Source: Paramecium octaurelia
Lineage: Eukaryota > Ciliophora > Oligohymenophorea > Peniculida > Parameciidae
NCBI GenBank assembly: GCA_905182995.1
Contig: CAJJDP010000162.1
Location: 6,662 to 70,661 of the forward strand
Reading direction: 5' to 3'
Length of the DNA: 64,000 bases
Part shown: positions 14,446 to 28,396 of the stretch, piece after piece
Numbering within the stretch: position 1 is the stretch's first letter
Layout: each line of letters begins with the position of its first letter
Made by a program: the position numbers and the translations under genes
The notes under the pieces: model-generated
The model's input: only the letters and a program-made list of their open reading frames with translations
What the model was told of the DNA's origin: nothing
Database searches by the model: none

Positions 14446-16392
14446 AAGTATTTGGAGGACCTTTTGTATGGGCTTAAGCAAAATTCTTAAGGTTTCATAA
14501 CATAATATCTCCACATTTTAGCGTCACCATTACATTTTACTTTGTGTACGGATCATCTTTCCCTTCAGATGGCTAGTTTATATATACAACAGAGAATAAC
14601 ATTACAGTTTCTAAATCTATTACAAACACTACTTCATCTAATACTGATGAAACAAAATAAGAGAGAGCAGTCGAAAGAATTCTTCATAACACAAGTTTAT
14701 TAACGATCACTTGGGAATGCTATGGTCCAAATAATGAACCAGTTCAAGGGTTTAGCGGATTCCACACTTATTATATTATTGTTCATAATTGCTAGCCTTA
14801 TTGTTTAGAATGTTCAGATGCAACTACATGTACTTTATGGAACAGCACATATGATTCTAGTTTTATTAAATTTTCTCAAGCAGAATGTTTGATTAATCAA
14901 TATTATCATAAAGAGTCTGTAAGATGTTTAGATTGTCCATAATCTTGTTTAACTTGTACATCATAAATAGATTGTTAAACTTGCAAATCTACTTATATCT
15001 AAACTAAATTAGGATGTATGTGCAAAATGAATTAATACGAAGAATCAGGTCAATGTTTTGATTGCCCAATTGAATGTAATTAATGTTTAAGTTAGACTTA
15101 TTGTATTGAATGCTTAATCAGCAATTATAGAGAATTTATAATATTGATGGCTATTATTCAATTATATAAAATGCTAGATGTTAGTAATGTCATTAATTTT
15201 GCAAAACTTGTTTTGGTCTACATCTGCTGAGTGTTTAACTTGCAATAATATTTCAAATATCGAAAAAGAAGAATCAACATGTTAATGTTAAACATACTTT
15301 AGAATCTTATTAGATGGCTGTTTAACTTGCGATCCTATTTAAAATAGAATATTAAAAGGATTAAAATGTGTCTGTGCTTCAGGATATTATGAATTAAGTG
15401 AGTAATTTAATTAAAATAATAATAGATTGCCCAGATGCAGAAGATTCTACTTTAAGTTAATGCTAATGCTATAAGTTATGTAATAATAATTAATAGATAT
15501 GGCATAATATTACTTGTAATTCTTGTGATATTGGATTTCAATTAGTATCTGGAGAATGTTTAACCATTTGTGGAGATCTATAAATTATCGGAGACGAATA
15601 ATGCGAAGATAATAATACAATCCTTAATGATTTATGCTATAACTGTTAATTTTAATGTCCAGCGCATTGTTTGATTTGTGATTCATCAACAACCTTACCT
15701 TGCCCTGATGTTTTTGGAGATGGGATTATTACAGGAATCGAAGATGTGAAGATGGAAATATAATTTAATAAGATGGATGTTTTAATTGTAAATATTAATG
15801 CTAGCCTTAATGTACAAAATGTATAAAACAACAATATTTTGAATTTGCAACTGCTGGTTGGTATATTGATCCAGCAGTTACTCCTTGGTAATGTAAAGAA
15901 GGATGTGGAGATCTGCCTGTAGTTGGATAAGAAAAATGCGAGGATGGCAATTAAATTGACACAGATGGATGCAAAGATTGTAAATTTTTCTTTAGAATTG
16001 GATGTACTTCTTGTAATTATACAAATAATCTTTGATAAAGCTACGAATTCAGTGGATTGCTCCGGAACAGTATTATTGTAAAGTGTCTGTGGAGATGGAT
16101 AAATTATAAATGATCCATATAGATTCTATTTTGAAGACTGTGAAGATAGAAATATATTTGATTTTTTTTAAATTTACTTATATAAATCAAAGTAATAATA
16201 AAACTACTTAGGATATCATAAAATATGTTTTATGTTTTTTAACCATATTGGAATAATTCCCGTAAAGGGTTTTACAAATCACATATGCTGATGTTTGAAG
16301 ATTCAATAGAGTGATACACATCTATAAAATATTACACACATTTTATATCTTATACAGTGGAAAATGTTTAATTAAAAAATCAGTATTTATAA

Positions 16393-17876
16393 GTTTGATA
16401 TTTATTATATAAAAATATAGTATTTGATTTATTTCATCATTGAGTATAAGTGCTTTCTTATATCAAGTAAAATATTCATCTTCTATCAAATATAATTCTT
16501 CAATCCTTGTAAATACTATCATAATCTGAAGATAAAACAGAAAAACTAATTGGAACATTAAATAAATTTTAATTTAATTATTCAATAATTTTATAAATAA
16601 TTAATTATGAAACTCATATTCACTTTAGTTAACTTTATTTTATTGAACTAAAGAATATATATGTTCAGGAATCTACCTTCGCTATGATTCCAAAATCTTA
16701 ATCGTTCAACGATATCAAAAATTTCTTCAACTTTAATGTTTTCTAGAATTCTGAAACTGTTATATTCAATTATATTATAATGAAATGAAGTCTAAATTTT
16801 ATGTAGAAATTTATTTAGGAAAAGGAGATTTGCTTATTAAAGATAAAGAAAACAAAAAATTTGGTATTATTTAAAAAATTATTTTAAATTAAAAGATACG
16901 ATTATTAGATAAATGATAATGAAATAATGACTTAAGAAGTGATATCTTCTTATGATCAATTATTTTCAATTATTTAAAATATATTTCTAACATTCATTAC
17001 AATTGGTTTCCTCATCTACATTCTTTTCAAACAGTATGTTTTGACTTTAAGATAAAATTAATAACCGCACCTCGCTAAGGGAGAGACCAAAGCTAATATC
17101 AAGAAACTTATTTATATAAACCCCGCATTTATTTATTGATCAGTCGAAAAATACTTTGAAAAGTCAGAGCAATATATTATACAAGATAATGTAAAGATCA
17201 TTACTGGTCCTTCCATCCAAATAATTATTAATAAATCGAGTTTACTTGAAGTGAATTGAGTACTAATTAGTGATCCAAGATACAAAAATAATACACATGT
17301 TAATAGCAAACATTGTATGAGAGGGTAACTTTGCAAAATAATAAGAACTACTAAAAAAAGGAGTTTTTTTAGTAAAATAATGTCTTCATGCTATGAGATT
17401 CTTAGATCTTTTAATCTAATTTATTGATTCTAACTTCTGAAATGTTTACTTAAAATAATAATTATGGACACCAGATAAGCAATTGAGATAGTATGAGAAA
17501 TTATTTTTCTTAATCCTTACTAATGACTGGAAGCTAAATACATTAAAATTTTAAATAATAAATCCCAGCTATTAGCATGGAATAATTGAATTAATCCTTC
17601 TGCATTAAATATATCACCTATTTTACATATATATTTATTAACGTAATAAAATTTAATTCCAACAAATTAAGAGATTCTATGATTAAGGAGTCTAAAATAA
17701 TATATATATTTGATGCCAAAGCAATGTGAATAGACAATTTTTTAATAGCATTTTACAATAACATACAAAACAATCAGAGACCCTATTTAAATTAATTGCC
17801 CATAAATATTAACTAACAAATCTGCATTTAATTGATATTCAAAAAACTTACCTATACTGTCTATATATTCATATCC
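16393..17876 (+). repeat. Direct repeat B, copy 1 (probable unmerged contig overlap)
   Basis: A 1484-bp block identical to 17878-19361 (offset 1485), with a single N at 17877 between the copies. It carries a truncated duplicate of the 3' end of the minus-strand cysteine-rich gene (its stop duplicated at 16956-16958), cut off exactly at the N. Confidence 0.9.
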
Positions 17877-17877
17877 N

Positions 17878-19361
17878 GTTTGATATTTATTATATAAAAA
17901 TATAGTATTTGATTTATTTCATCATTGAGTATAAGTGCTTTCTTATATCAAGTAAAATATTCATCTTCTATCAAATATAATTCTTCAATCCTTGTAAATA
18001 CTATCATAATCTGAAGATAAAACAGAAAAACTAATTGGAACATTAAATAAATTTTAATTTAATTATTCAATAATTTTATAAATAATTAATTATGAAACTC
18101 ATATTCACTTTAGTTAACTTTATTTTATTGAACTAAAGAATATATATGTTCAGGAATCTACCTTCGCTATGATTCCAAAATCTTAATCGTTCAACGATAT
18201 CAAAAATTTCTTCAACTTTAATGTTTTCTAGAATTCTGAAACTGTTATATTCAATTATATTATAATGAAATGAAGTCTAAATTTTATGTAGAAATTTATT
18301 TAGGAAAAGGAGATTTGCTTATTAAAGATAAAGAAAACAAAAAATTTGGTATTATTTAAAAAATTATTTTAAATTAAAAGATACGATTATTAGATAAATG
18401 ATAATGAAATAATGACTTAAGAAGTGATATCTTCTTATGATCAATTATTTTCAATTATTTAAAATATATTTCTAACATTCATTACAATTGGTTTCCTCAT
18501 CTACATTCTTTTCAAACAGTATGTTTTGACTTTAAGATAAAATTAATAACCGCACCTCGCTAAGGGAGAGACCAAAGCTAATATCAAGAAACTTATTTAT
18601 ATAAACCCCGCATTTATTTATTGATCAGTCGAAAAATACTTTGAAAAGTCAGAGCAATATATTATACAAGATAATGTAAAGATCATTACTGGTCCTTCCA
18701 TCCAAATAATTATTAATAAATCGAGTTTACTTGAAGTGAATTGAGTACTAATTAGTGATCCAAGATACAAAAATAATACACATGTTAATAGCAAACATTG
18801 TATGAGAGGGTAACTTTGCAAAATAATAAGAACTACTAAAAAAAGGAGTTTTTTTAGTAAAATAATGTCTTCATGCTATGAGATTCTTAGATCTTTTAAT
18901 CTAATTTATTGATTCTAACTTCTGAAATGTTTACTTAAAATAATAATTATGGACACCAGATAAGCAATTGAGATAGTATGAGAAATTATTTTTCTTAATC
19001 CTTACTAATGACTGGAAGCTAAATACATTAAAATTTTAAATAATAAATCCCAGCTATTAGCATGGAATAATTGAATTAATCCTTCTGCATTAAATATATC
19101 ACCTATTTTACATATATATTTATTAACGTAATAAAATTTAATTCCAACAAATTAAGAGATTCTATGATTAAGGAGTCTAAAATAATATATATATTTGATG
19201 CCAAAGCAATGTGAATAGACAATTTTTTAATAGCATTTTACAATAACATACAAAACAATCAGAGACCCTATTTAAATTAATTGCCCATAAATATTAACTA
19301 ACAAATCTGCATTTAATTGATATTCAAAAAACTTACCTATACTGTCTATATATTCATATCC
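17878..19361 (+). repeat. Direct repeat B, copy 2
   Basis: Second copy. It is continuous with the rest of the minus-strand gene 18441-22768, so this is the copy used for the gene model. Confidence 0.9.
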
Positions 19362-22300
19362 AATAAATTATTCTAAAAAATCATTCGCTTGTAACTTTAC
19401 CAAGACAGGACTAATAGTTACAAATTGTGAAGATTCAAAATATATTTGAATGTTTTATGGAAATTGAACATTTATGAATTTCAGATATGATTAAAATTGC
19501 AAAGTATCTAAAATTTCCAAACATTAACTAGGATTTCCAAAAAAGAATAAAAAGACACTACTGCTAGCTAATCCAATCATCATATAATTCCCAAGAGCTT
19601 GAAAATTATTGGCAGTTTACAACTAATTTTCGTTCAAGATTTTGGGTAATTATAAATTAATAGTTTAGATTGAAGTATTAACCATCATTTGGTTTTGGTC
19701 CTCTAAATTAGCGTCAATTTGGACAGCTAGGAAAAGATTTGTTGCTGTAATAGGCTCTAAGAATTGAATTTCAAATTCATAGCTAACATCAAGTAGAACA
19801 GTCTAATCAATTTCAACTACAGGATTTATAGTAATAGCATATGCGTCTTGATCAATAGAAGGGATAGATGGTTTAATTTAATCAGTAAAATTTAAAATAG
19901 TTTCATTTAATTTAACTTTATTTGAGAAGTATAATTAAATGTATTAAATTTATTAAGTTTGATTAAGGTATTATAATTTTATAATAGTGTTAGGAGAACA
20001 AACACTAGGCTTATTTGGATAGTTATTACAAAACCAATAAGGTTCAATCTGACATGAGCTAGAACAACCATCACCATCAAATTTATTCCCATCATCGCAT
20101 TCTTCGTTATTGGAGTATTTAGAATCAGCACATTAATTTTCGACAACTTCATCCTCATCTTCATCGATAATGAATGTGTAATTATAAACCTCACAGTAAT
20201 CCTTTGCAATTATATACCCATCTATACACTCTATGCAAGATCCTTAACGACAAATTTAACATGCTTTCTCACACTAAAACAGACAGTTAAAACAACCATC
20301 ATAAGGAATATCATTGCCATCCTCACATTCTTCCAATCCATCAACAATATTATCGTCTCCACATATTGGTCTACAGGAATCGTTAGACAATTCAAAGTAT
20401 TTTTCACAAACCAAACAAGTATGTCTATCAGCACAGGATCTGCAATATGGAACACACTCGAATTTACATTAATAACATCCATCTCCATTATCATAATTTC
20501 CATCATCGCATTGTTCCATAGAAGATTAGGCTACTTAACCATCTCCACAATATTGATAACAACCATAATCTATAAGCTGCCAACCATCAAGACACTAATA
20601 GCATTTATTTTCAACACAATTTAAGCATTCCAATAAGCAACTTTGTTAGCATTTGTAGCATCCATCAAATTAAATGTTGTTCTAGTCATCACATATTTCT
20701 TTTTCTATTACAAACCCATCATTACAAATTGGAGTACATGCCAATCTATTATATTCCAATACATAATTATCATCACATAATAGGCATTTGTCATAAATAC
20801 TTTCTTTACAATTTTTTATCGCTGCTATTCTACATTAATTATAAAAATATCCAAAAATTCCAAAATCTTGAAGGCTGCAAGTTAGAGGAACTATTATTTT
20901 ATACTTTGAATTTTGGATATTAAAGAGATTATGTTAGTAATGCCCGTTCTCAATCAAATTATTTATTCTATTATAACACCTCCTATTTTCTTATTCTTCT
21001 TAACTACCAGAACCATCACAAATATATTTACACTACCCATGTATTAGTTCGTATTTTGGTAAACATTATTTACATTTTCCGAAATGACATTGATGACAAT
21101 TTAATGGACACGAATATTTACAGTTATGACAACCATCATGTTCTACTCTATTGCCATCATCGCACTCCTCATCGCATGTAATAATTAAATCCCCACATTT
21201 CTTTTGGCTAATTGTTTTTTTCTTTTCATTCATCTTATACTAAGAATTGCAACTTAAAAATAACCATGCAAACTCATTTATATATTCATGGCATTCTAAT
21301 GAATCATACAAATATTAACACTAAATATGACTTAGATCTTTTTGTGTAATTGGTAGTCTTAATTTCAAATATTTACTATAAGAAATATTCTCAAGGTCTT
21401 TGTAAGATGTTTTCCATTTAAGACAATACCCAAATTAACAGATTAAGCAATCCTATTAACAAGAGTATTTACATTAATGGCATCCGTCATATGGATATGT
21501 GTTACCATCATCACATTCTTCAAAATACGTAATAATAGAATCACCACATATCGGTAAACAATTCTTATTTTATTCATAAAATTCCCATCCTTATTAACAT
21601 TCCAAACACACACCTTTTACACAGTTTGCACAACCTTCAATACAATCATAAATCTCAGCAAAGCATCCATCAAAAGGATAAACATTATTATCAAAGCAAG
21701 AATCTTCAATTAAAATTGGTCTAATAAATAATTAAAAATCTCTAATTCCAGCTTGATTATTATTTGATGAATAATATTTTTCCTATGATTTCATTGTTAT
21801 TTTTAAAGTAATTGAATTATGTTTATGTGGATGTTAATGGATGTCAATCTGAGTTATTATTAATGTTTGATAATAAGAATACAATGTGGATACTTACAGA
21901 TTAAGATCTGAAACAACTACTAACTTATCATCAATTAGAAAATCAAATTTGTGATAGTAATTAAACGTGATTATCTTCAATGATATACTAACAGCATCAT
22001 GAGCTGCTAGATATATTGTTTTAGTAGAATTCGGGGTAATTAATTCATAACATAAAAAATCTAGTATAAATTGTGATAATACCTCCAACACTCATTTGAC
22101 TATTTTACATGAGTAAATTATCCTACAACCAGCCTTCATTAAAGTTAGCATAATTTAGTTATCTAGCAGTAAAATATTAAAAATATAATATTTGATCATA
22201 GCACCCGTTCTAGTCGCAAGAATCACAACCTTCTGGACATCTTTCTGTGTATAATTCAATATTTGAAATTCCCCAATAGAAATAATTAGCTTTTATTATT

Positions 22301-22768
22301 ATCTATGCAGTTGAGCTTGAATGATTAGCAGTTAAATCCAGTTGAAAACTTTCATCAGAAAAAACTGAATAGCCACAAAGATTATTTGTAGTAGAGTTCA
22401 AATAAGGTTAACTATGCGTTTGAATATTATCTATATAAACTGTTAATTGTTGATCATAATCAATTCTATAAATATATCTAAATATCGAACCTCCAAAACA
22501 AAAATCTTATCCTTAATTTATAATGTGGTTGAAGTACAAATGTTTTCATTATAAATGTGTTATAATAAAAACAGTTATAACCTCCAAGAATGAAATTTGT
22601 TTGACAAGTTGATGTTATACAGTTTAAGGATACTGGGGCGAACCAATCTAATATCAATATCCAACACTTACCATAAGTGTAGTTTGTAAAAATACCTTGA
22701 TATTCAAGGATTTCAAACTAGCATCTCGTTATTAGATGCAATAAAAATAGGTTTTTAAAAATATTCAT
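18441..22768 (-). CDS. Cysteine-rich multi-pass membrane protein, 1419 aa
   Basis: Four exons, with introns 22648-22671, 22478-22499 and 22061-22082; the spliced length is exactly 1420 codons. The start gives a signal peptide (MNIFKNLFLLHLITRC). About 330 residues of an extracellular, lectin-like or unknown domain follow, including WGISNIELYTE just before the first cysteine module. Then come many modules with C..C spacing and repeated CDDGN...DGC..C units, which resemble the Myxococcus-type cysteine-rich repeat. After residue about 930 cysteines fade, a beta-rich juxtamembrane segment follows, then several hydrophobic helices and a short cytoplasmic tail. It probably sits in the cell-surface membrane with the cysteine-rich part outside. 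Ligand and role are unknown. Relatives nearby are the gene at 28397 and the pseudogenes at 1415 and 11380. Confidence is high for the gene, low for function. Confidence 0.85.
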
Positions 22769-25700
22769 CTGTTCAAAAGAAAATTTATGATATATTTAAT
22801 ATTATTAGAAAAATTTTCCAGGTATATAAAGAAATCTCAAACATAAAAAATATTTCCTCTCCTCTAAAAAGGGATGATTATTAACCATCCTAAAATTGAC
22901 TATATAATCACCAAAACTTTGTTGCCCAAGAAATTAATAACATATTGAATAAAAATTGAATTAATAATTAATATTTAATCATCTATTATCTCTTCATCAG
23001 ATTGCCTAGAGAATTATAACAAAAATATCTCAATTATGAATTAATATTCTTATGATGAATCTATATATGTACAAATAATAAAATGCTCCTTTATTAAGAA
23101 CAAAGAATGCTTTGAAAGATGTTTTTAATCTACTTAAGTAAAAGATCTAATGTATTTTTTATCAATAGAGAAAATAAATTGAGATATAGTAGCAATTGTA
23201 TATTTTTAAACTTAAGCTAGATAAATATGAAATAATAGATTAATAAACTAAATTCATCTTAATTGACTTAAAAACAATATTCAGTATTAAATCTGTTCAG
23301 ATTTATTATCTTGAGAAATGAAAACAAAGTCAGACTATGGTGCATGTTAATTTTAAGAATGAACATTTAATAAATATTTATTCAAAACATTAATAAAGAG
23401 ACTATCTTGTTAAGACAATTTTAGGTATTAAATATTTAGGCTCCGATTTTATTCTTCTTAGTTTCATTTTAAGAAGATTTGGATTGAATTATTTATCTCC
23501 TACAATCAATCTTCTAAAATCTCATTTCCTGTTTGGCAAAAATTCATTTCACCAATAATTTAATTCTACTTATGATTCATTATTTCAAAAAATAAAATTA
23601 ATTGCTTTTAGAAAAATTTTGAAAAACAATTTAAGAAATGCATAAAACAAGAAGGATTGAATCATTTGGAGGTATACACTTTAAAGGTATTGTAATCTTC
23701 TCATTAATGAAAAAAGAAAAAAGTTTTTTATTAAGTAGGATTATTATCAAGATCAAAATATTGATTATTAATGGGAGTTTCATGGAGTCACCTTATTTCA
23801 TGTGTACTCTCACAATCAATCGTTTATCTTCGAAAGCTGATTCCATTTTAACTTATTATTAAAATTGTATTTTTTTAATAAATCATGAAAAATATAGTTT
23901 TTAGTTTGTCAAATTTCAAAATATCTTTCCTCGATTCTCATTCTAGCTATATTTGCCTATTGGTATGAAAAATAAGAAATGAATTATAATTATTAGACAG
24001 AATCTTTTTATCTCTCATATGAAATCACATAAAGTAAAAGTCGCAACAAGGTTTGGATTTTGGTCCAATCTTTGGCATAAGTAAACTAGAAAATCAATTT
24101 TTTTTTAAATATTATAGTAATATTAAAAAGTTTCAGTAGAACACCCAAGGGTTGCATACTGTAAATATAGAATCAACCAAAACATTAATAAAGTCTTCAA
24201 GGCCTCTGATATTTTTAAACGATATTAAAGTGAAATAAGGAAGCTAAAAGGAATTGGGAGACTGACAAAAGTTTGTCTCATAGAATTTCTAAATGAGATA
24301 AACTATGAGATAATGCAAAAACAAATCAAGGAATAGAACAAGAGGATGAAGTAGGAATAGAGTGAACTCTAAGAGTTAGAATGATTTATCCAAAAATAGT
24401 TTGTAAACAATCAAATTGCAAACCATCTGTAGCTTATCAAAACATTTCCTATTTAAAGATAATTGTATAAATTATACAGCAAATTACAAACTTGCAAATT
24501 CCGTAAAAATGGACAATAGTAAAGAAGGACTTGAGGATAATCTAAAAGAACAAAAAAATGTAAGTTCAAGAAAGAGAAGATGTGATTGTCGCTAAGCTTT
24601 TGAGGACATATTTTGATTAGTTACCGAATGAAAATCTATATTGAAAAGAAATATTTCAACTTCTTTACTATAAGATGGCTGAATTCAGTTTGATGCTAGT
24701 GAGGGTTCTCCTGGTTATCGATAAATCTTTCACTTCAGCAGAACATAATTTTCATTCCACTTTTACAAGTAGGGTTAAACTTAGGAAAGATTGTAAAGTT
24801 ATTCTTTCTATATTCAAAAGATTGCAAGTTGATAGTTAGATTTATTATCAAGAATCAAGATAGAAATCAATGACTTAAATCAAATTTCTGAGAATTAGTC
24901 ATTCTTATCAGCCTAAGTAAATAAAGCTAAACTATATTACATTTTAATATGATACACTGAAATAGATTATTTATTTTTTAAAAATATCTCAGTGTAAGAC
25001 TAAAGTGATCACTTACCAATAGTATGTATTTTCTTGATTTGGTTAAAATAAGATCATTCTGAATTCAACAAGATCAACAATTTTTCTTAAAGTTTTTGAT
25101 CCTCAAATCTTTATTCTAAATATATTTTAATACATGCAAATAATACCGAGAAAAAGTATAATAAACAAATGAGAATGAAATTATTTTTTTTGATATATTA
25201 AGTTTGTTATAAAATATTTCAACCCAGTTTCTTATTTGAGTTTAGAAATTGCAATTATAAAATTGATCTAACTCCAATTCTTAGTCTAATAGATGAAAGT
25301 GATTATGATGATCTCAAATATTGATTTTTTGGTAAAAAATTGAATTATTTAAAGTGGCAGAAGTACAAAAAATTTAAATATCTTGTCTTCTATTAAAATT
25401 GGCATCATTCTGAGTGAATGAGACTTTTCACCTACTTTATTTATTGTTTTTCACATTTAATTTAAATATTCTAAATATAAGCATTCTCACTAAAATAATT
25501 CCTTAATAGATTGCATTAATTGAATATAACAACGAATGAAATTGACAACATTCTTTAAAACCAATAATAACCTTCAACCTTTGTGATGTCTAGATAAGGA
25601 TTGTAAGTTTTATTGCTCAAATTAATATTTTTATATTGCCACCTACACATAATAAATAATTTCTTAGATAATTAAATCTTAAACCCTCTTGTTTCTGTTT

Positions 25701-27013
25701 TAAAGATAGTCGTAATCCTAAAGCCAAATTATTAATGTATTCAAAATGTATTTTTACATTAGTAATAAGGAGATTATTTAACGTCTTTGGCACACAATGG
25801 AGGGAACTACATCTGTATTTGGCATTGTTGCATAAATATTATCTTTTAAACGAGAGCCATCATTTTGTTCGTAAAAATAAATATCTAGTCGTGATTTATA
25901 GCACATTCTTTTGATATCCTTCTAATATTAACAATTCTTTTCTTAAATCCTTCACGCATTGTTTTACAGTAATTTAAATAAAGGAAAAGGTATAATCAGA
26001 GTAATTTCTCCCTTTATCTTTAAATATTATGATTTATTAATTGTTATTGAATATTTAGGTATAAGCAATATTTCAAAGTAAATATTAGGAGATTGAATTT
26101 CCGAGAATACTCAATTTTCTTATAATCGTAATCTTAGATTACATTTGGGCAGTTTTTATTTGTGATCAGAAAAATTTACATTATATTATTAACTAAATAA
26201 GGTGCCAATAACAACTTCAAAATATTTTTGAAAGCATTCTTAAGATGACTATACAATAGTAAAGTCGTATTAAATGATTGCAAATACTACTTCGAAAAAT
26301 ACTAAAATAAAATCATTATAAGAGTTAAAACAATAAAGTTTTGGTTCTTCAGTTCTCTTTTCTTCATGTTTAAAACAATTCAATAGCCTTATTTCTAACC
26401 CGATAATCACATAAGTCACGGTAAAATGAATATCACAGAATAAAGCGTTCATCTCATAGTTAAATTTTTAAAAAACTTAAGAAATTTTAATCGTCAAATC
26501 ACTAAATAATCTTTCTTGAAATCAAAAATTTTGATAATTTATGAGAGTCAGGTTTGAGTTTTTCATTTTGTTTTAAGAAATTATTTACATTTTCCTATTT
26601 TGGTAATTAAAAGACCGATAGATTCTGGCAATATTTACTTGAAATATATTACCATGAAATGATATTTATAACACTTAATTACCTTTTGAAACAAAATCTA
26701 TCTCAAGGTATTATGACTATAAAATAGAAAATTAATTTCATTAGGATCCCCTTGACTTAACCATCATTTTAGTGGCTTCTTTTGTAATTAGATAATAAGA
26801 TATCTTAAAGAATATTTCCAGGTAGATTTTGCATTTATTTACTCGATAATTAAAAATAGCAATATTTTTTTCTCATAGAAATGGGGAATACATTTTATCT
26901 AATAGTATGATTTTAGGAAAGTCCAGTAAATAAGGCACCACAGTGGCATAGTGATATCTGTTTTTAAGACTTTTTAGAAATTATGACACAGATATTCTTG
27001 GTAAACTGATTTT
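22769..27013. other. Gene-poor 4.2-kb stretch with possible relics
   Basis: No complete gene could be modelled. A plus-strand frame at about 24240-24540 reads as a Gln/Lys-rich polar tail (EIMQKQIKEQNKRM...) but contains in-frame TGA codons. An 80-codon plus-strand frame at 23638 has no supporting features. Elsewhere only AT-rich DNA is seen. This looks like decayed material between two cysteine-rich genes. Confidence 0.4.
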
Positions 27014-28303
27014 TTGAATTATGTAATAATAGGAATAAAACGTAATAATTATAGAATTAATAATGCTAACTATCAATATCAATTTAATAATATTTATGAG
27101 AATGATACAAAATTCAAATATTTTACTGAATGTTTAATTCAAGTTCAAAAAGAAAAAGCTCTAACTTTACCAATGGAATTACGGACATTGATTAGCTTGA
27201 TTAATTCATATTAATTATTTGATAACCCAATTCAACTAATAGAAGAATTTGTTGGTTCCTCTGTAGAAATTAAGAAGGGTTCACTTGATTTAGATCTTTA
27301 TGATCATAATGCTCGTTTAGATTATTTTACAGTTTGTTACCAAAATTACTTTAAGACATTTTAGATTATAATTTAAAATAAATAATTATCAAACTTATTT
27401 AGAAAACAAGGTAGTACAACTGATTAGACTAAAACTAAATTGCTTTTCGCTTGTCCTAATATCTTAATTGTATAAACCCAAATTTATGAAATATCTAATA
27501 ACTAAAATAATGTACCTCATCTTCTGAAAGCAATCTTTACGGCAGCGTATGTGTAGGTTTGAGAATTCATTTATATAAATTTTCAAATTCAACATAATGG
27601 ATATTTTTTCATTAAATCTTTTATAAAATTTGTGAATATTTTTTTTACTTATCCTTATATTTTCCTTGAGGCTATTGTAAATATGGTTGTTTAGTTCTCA
27701 ATAATTATATTGGTTGAATTATTATTTATGGTATTTCTTATGATAAATTCCGATTTGTAATTCTGGTATTTGAATTATCCTTAATTATTTGAAAGTATAA
27801 ATCAATTAATGCATAGTCAAACATTAATCTTTTCTTTTTATTTTTTCATTCTCATCATTTATTTTATTAATATTCTCTTGTTTATTCTTCTATAGTTCAG
27901 AGTTTCAGTTAGATGTTTGGATAATGTGAGAGTTATTTGCAGATTCAAATTCAGGAGAATTCCACCTTAACCAAATTTTTCGTTTTATATAACCTTTATT
28001 TTCTTTTTTTAGATCTCAAAGTTTATTTCCTTTATAATCATGTTTTCACTAATTGTACTCTTAAATTATTAAATTAACAAATATATCTATAATCTTCTAA
28101 TTTTGAATGCTAGATGGGAATGCTTAGATTAATGTACATTCTCAAATATGTAACAAAAAACTGAGTTTTTATTCAGAAAAGGAGATAACAGTAATTAGAT
28201 TATTGACTTTTCTACATAATAAAGTGGAATCATTACTGTTTTTATCCAGCCTTGTCTCTATCTACTACAAAATCAGATATTTGCTTTGTTGATTTAAAAA
28301 TGA
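27014..28303 (+). pseudogene. Probable pseudogene of a multi-pass membrane protein
   Basis: One frame stays open for about 430 codons with the ciliate code except for a single in-frame TGA at 27560-27562. Upstream of it the protein is polar (about 180 residues). Downstream it has several strongly hydrophobic segments, such as IILVELLFMVFLMI and ILIIYFINILLFILL, and ends at TGA 28301-28303. No ATG opens the frame and no short intron removes the TGA or links it to an upstream start. A cysteine-rich N-terminal half, present in the neighbouring membrane proteins, is absent. It may be the 3' remnant of a gene of the local family. Alternatives are an unusual read-through codon or a sequencing error; the missing start favours a remnant. 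Confidence 0.5.
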
Positions 28304-28396
28304 CTAATTTATTTTATTGATTTTATATAAGGATACAGTATTGAAACTAGATGAAAAATATTATTAAATTTTATCCTTAACTTTAAAAAAAGATAA

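Larger units (their letters stand above)
11380..16170 (+). pseudogene. Decayed cysteine-rich membrane protein gene
   Basis: In the ciliate code the plus strand carries successive blocks of the same protein type as the intact gene at 18441-22768: an N-terminal beta-rich segment, then C..C cysteine modules (NCYPSCKSC, CPQSCLTC) and CEDGN...DGC units up to about 16000. Some frame changes are clean short introns (about 23 nt at 11807, 29 nt at 12092, with counterparts in the second repeat copy). Others have no GT-AG solution: near 14090, around 15150-15230, near 15430 and near 15745. The 5' end cannot be joined to a start through any plausible intron, and the C-terminal membrane region found in relatives is missing. 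The window shows it enlarged by the duplicated block 11503-14445. I take it as a pseudogene of the local family. Confidence 0.6.

Noticed and set aside
20041-20130. Possible CRISPR-like or short tandem DNA repeat from recurring catcatcgcattc-type motifs between 20 and 21.5 kb
   Set aside because: The recurring bases encode the ECDDGN...DGC protein motif on the minus strand, at irregular spacing set by protein modules.
22769-27013. Transposon or retroelement in the gene-poor stretch
   Set aside because: No terminal repeats, transposase or reverse transcriptase motifs could be seen in any frame with the ciliate code.
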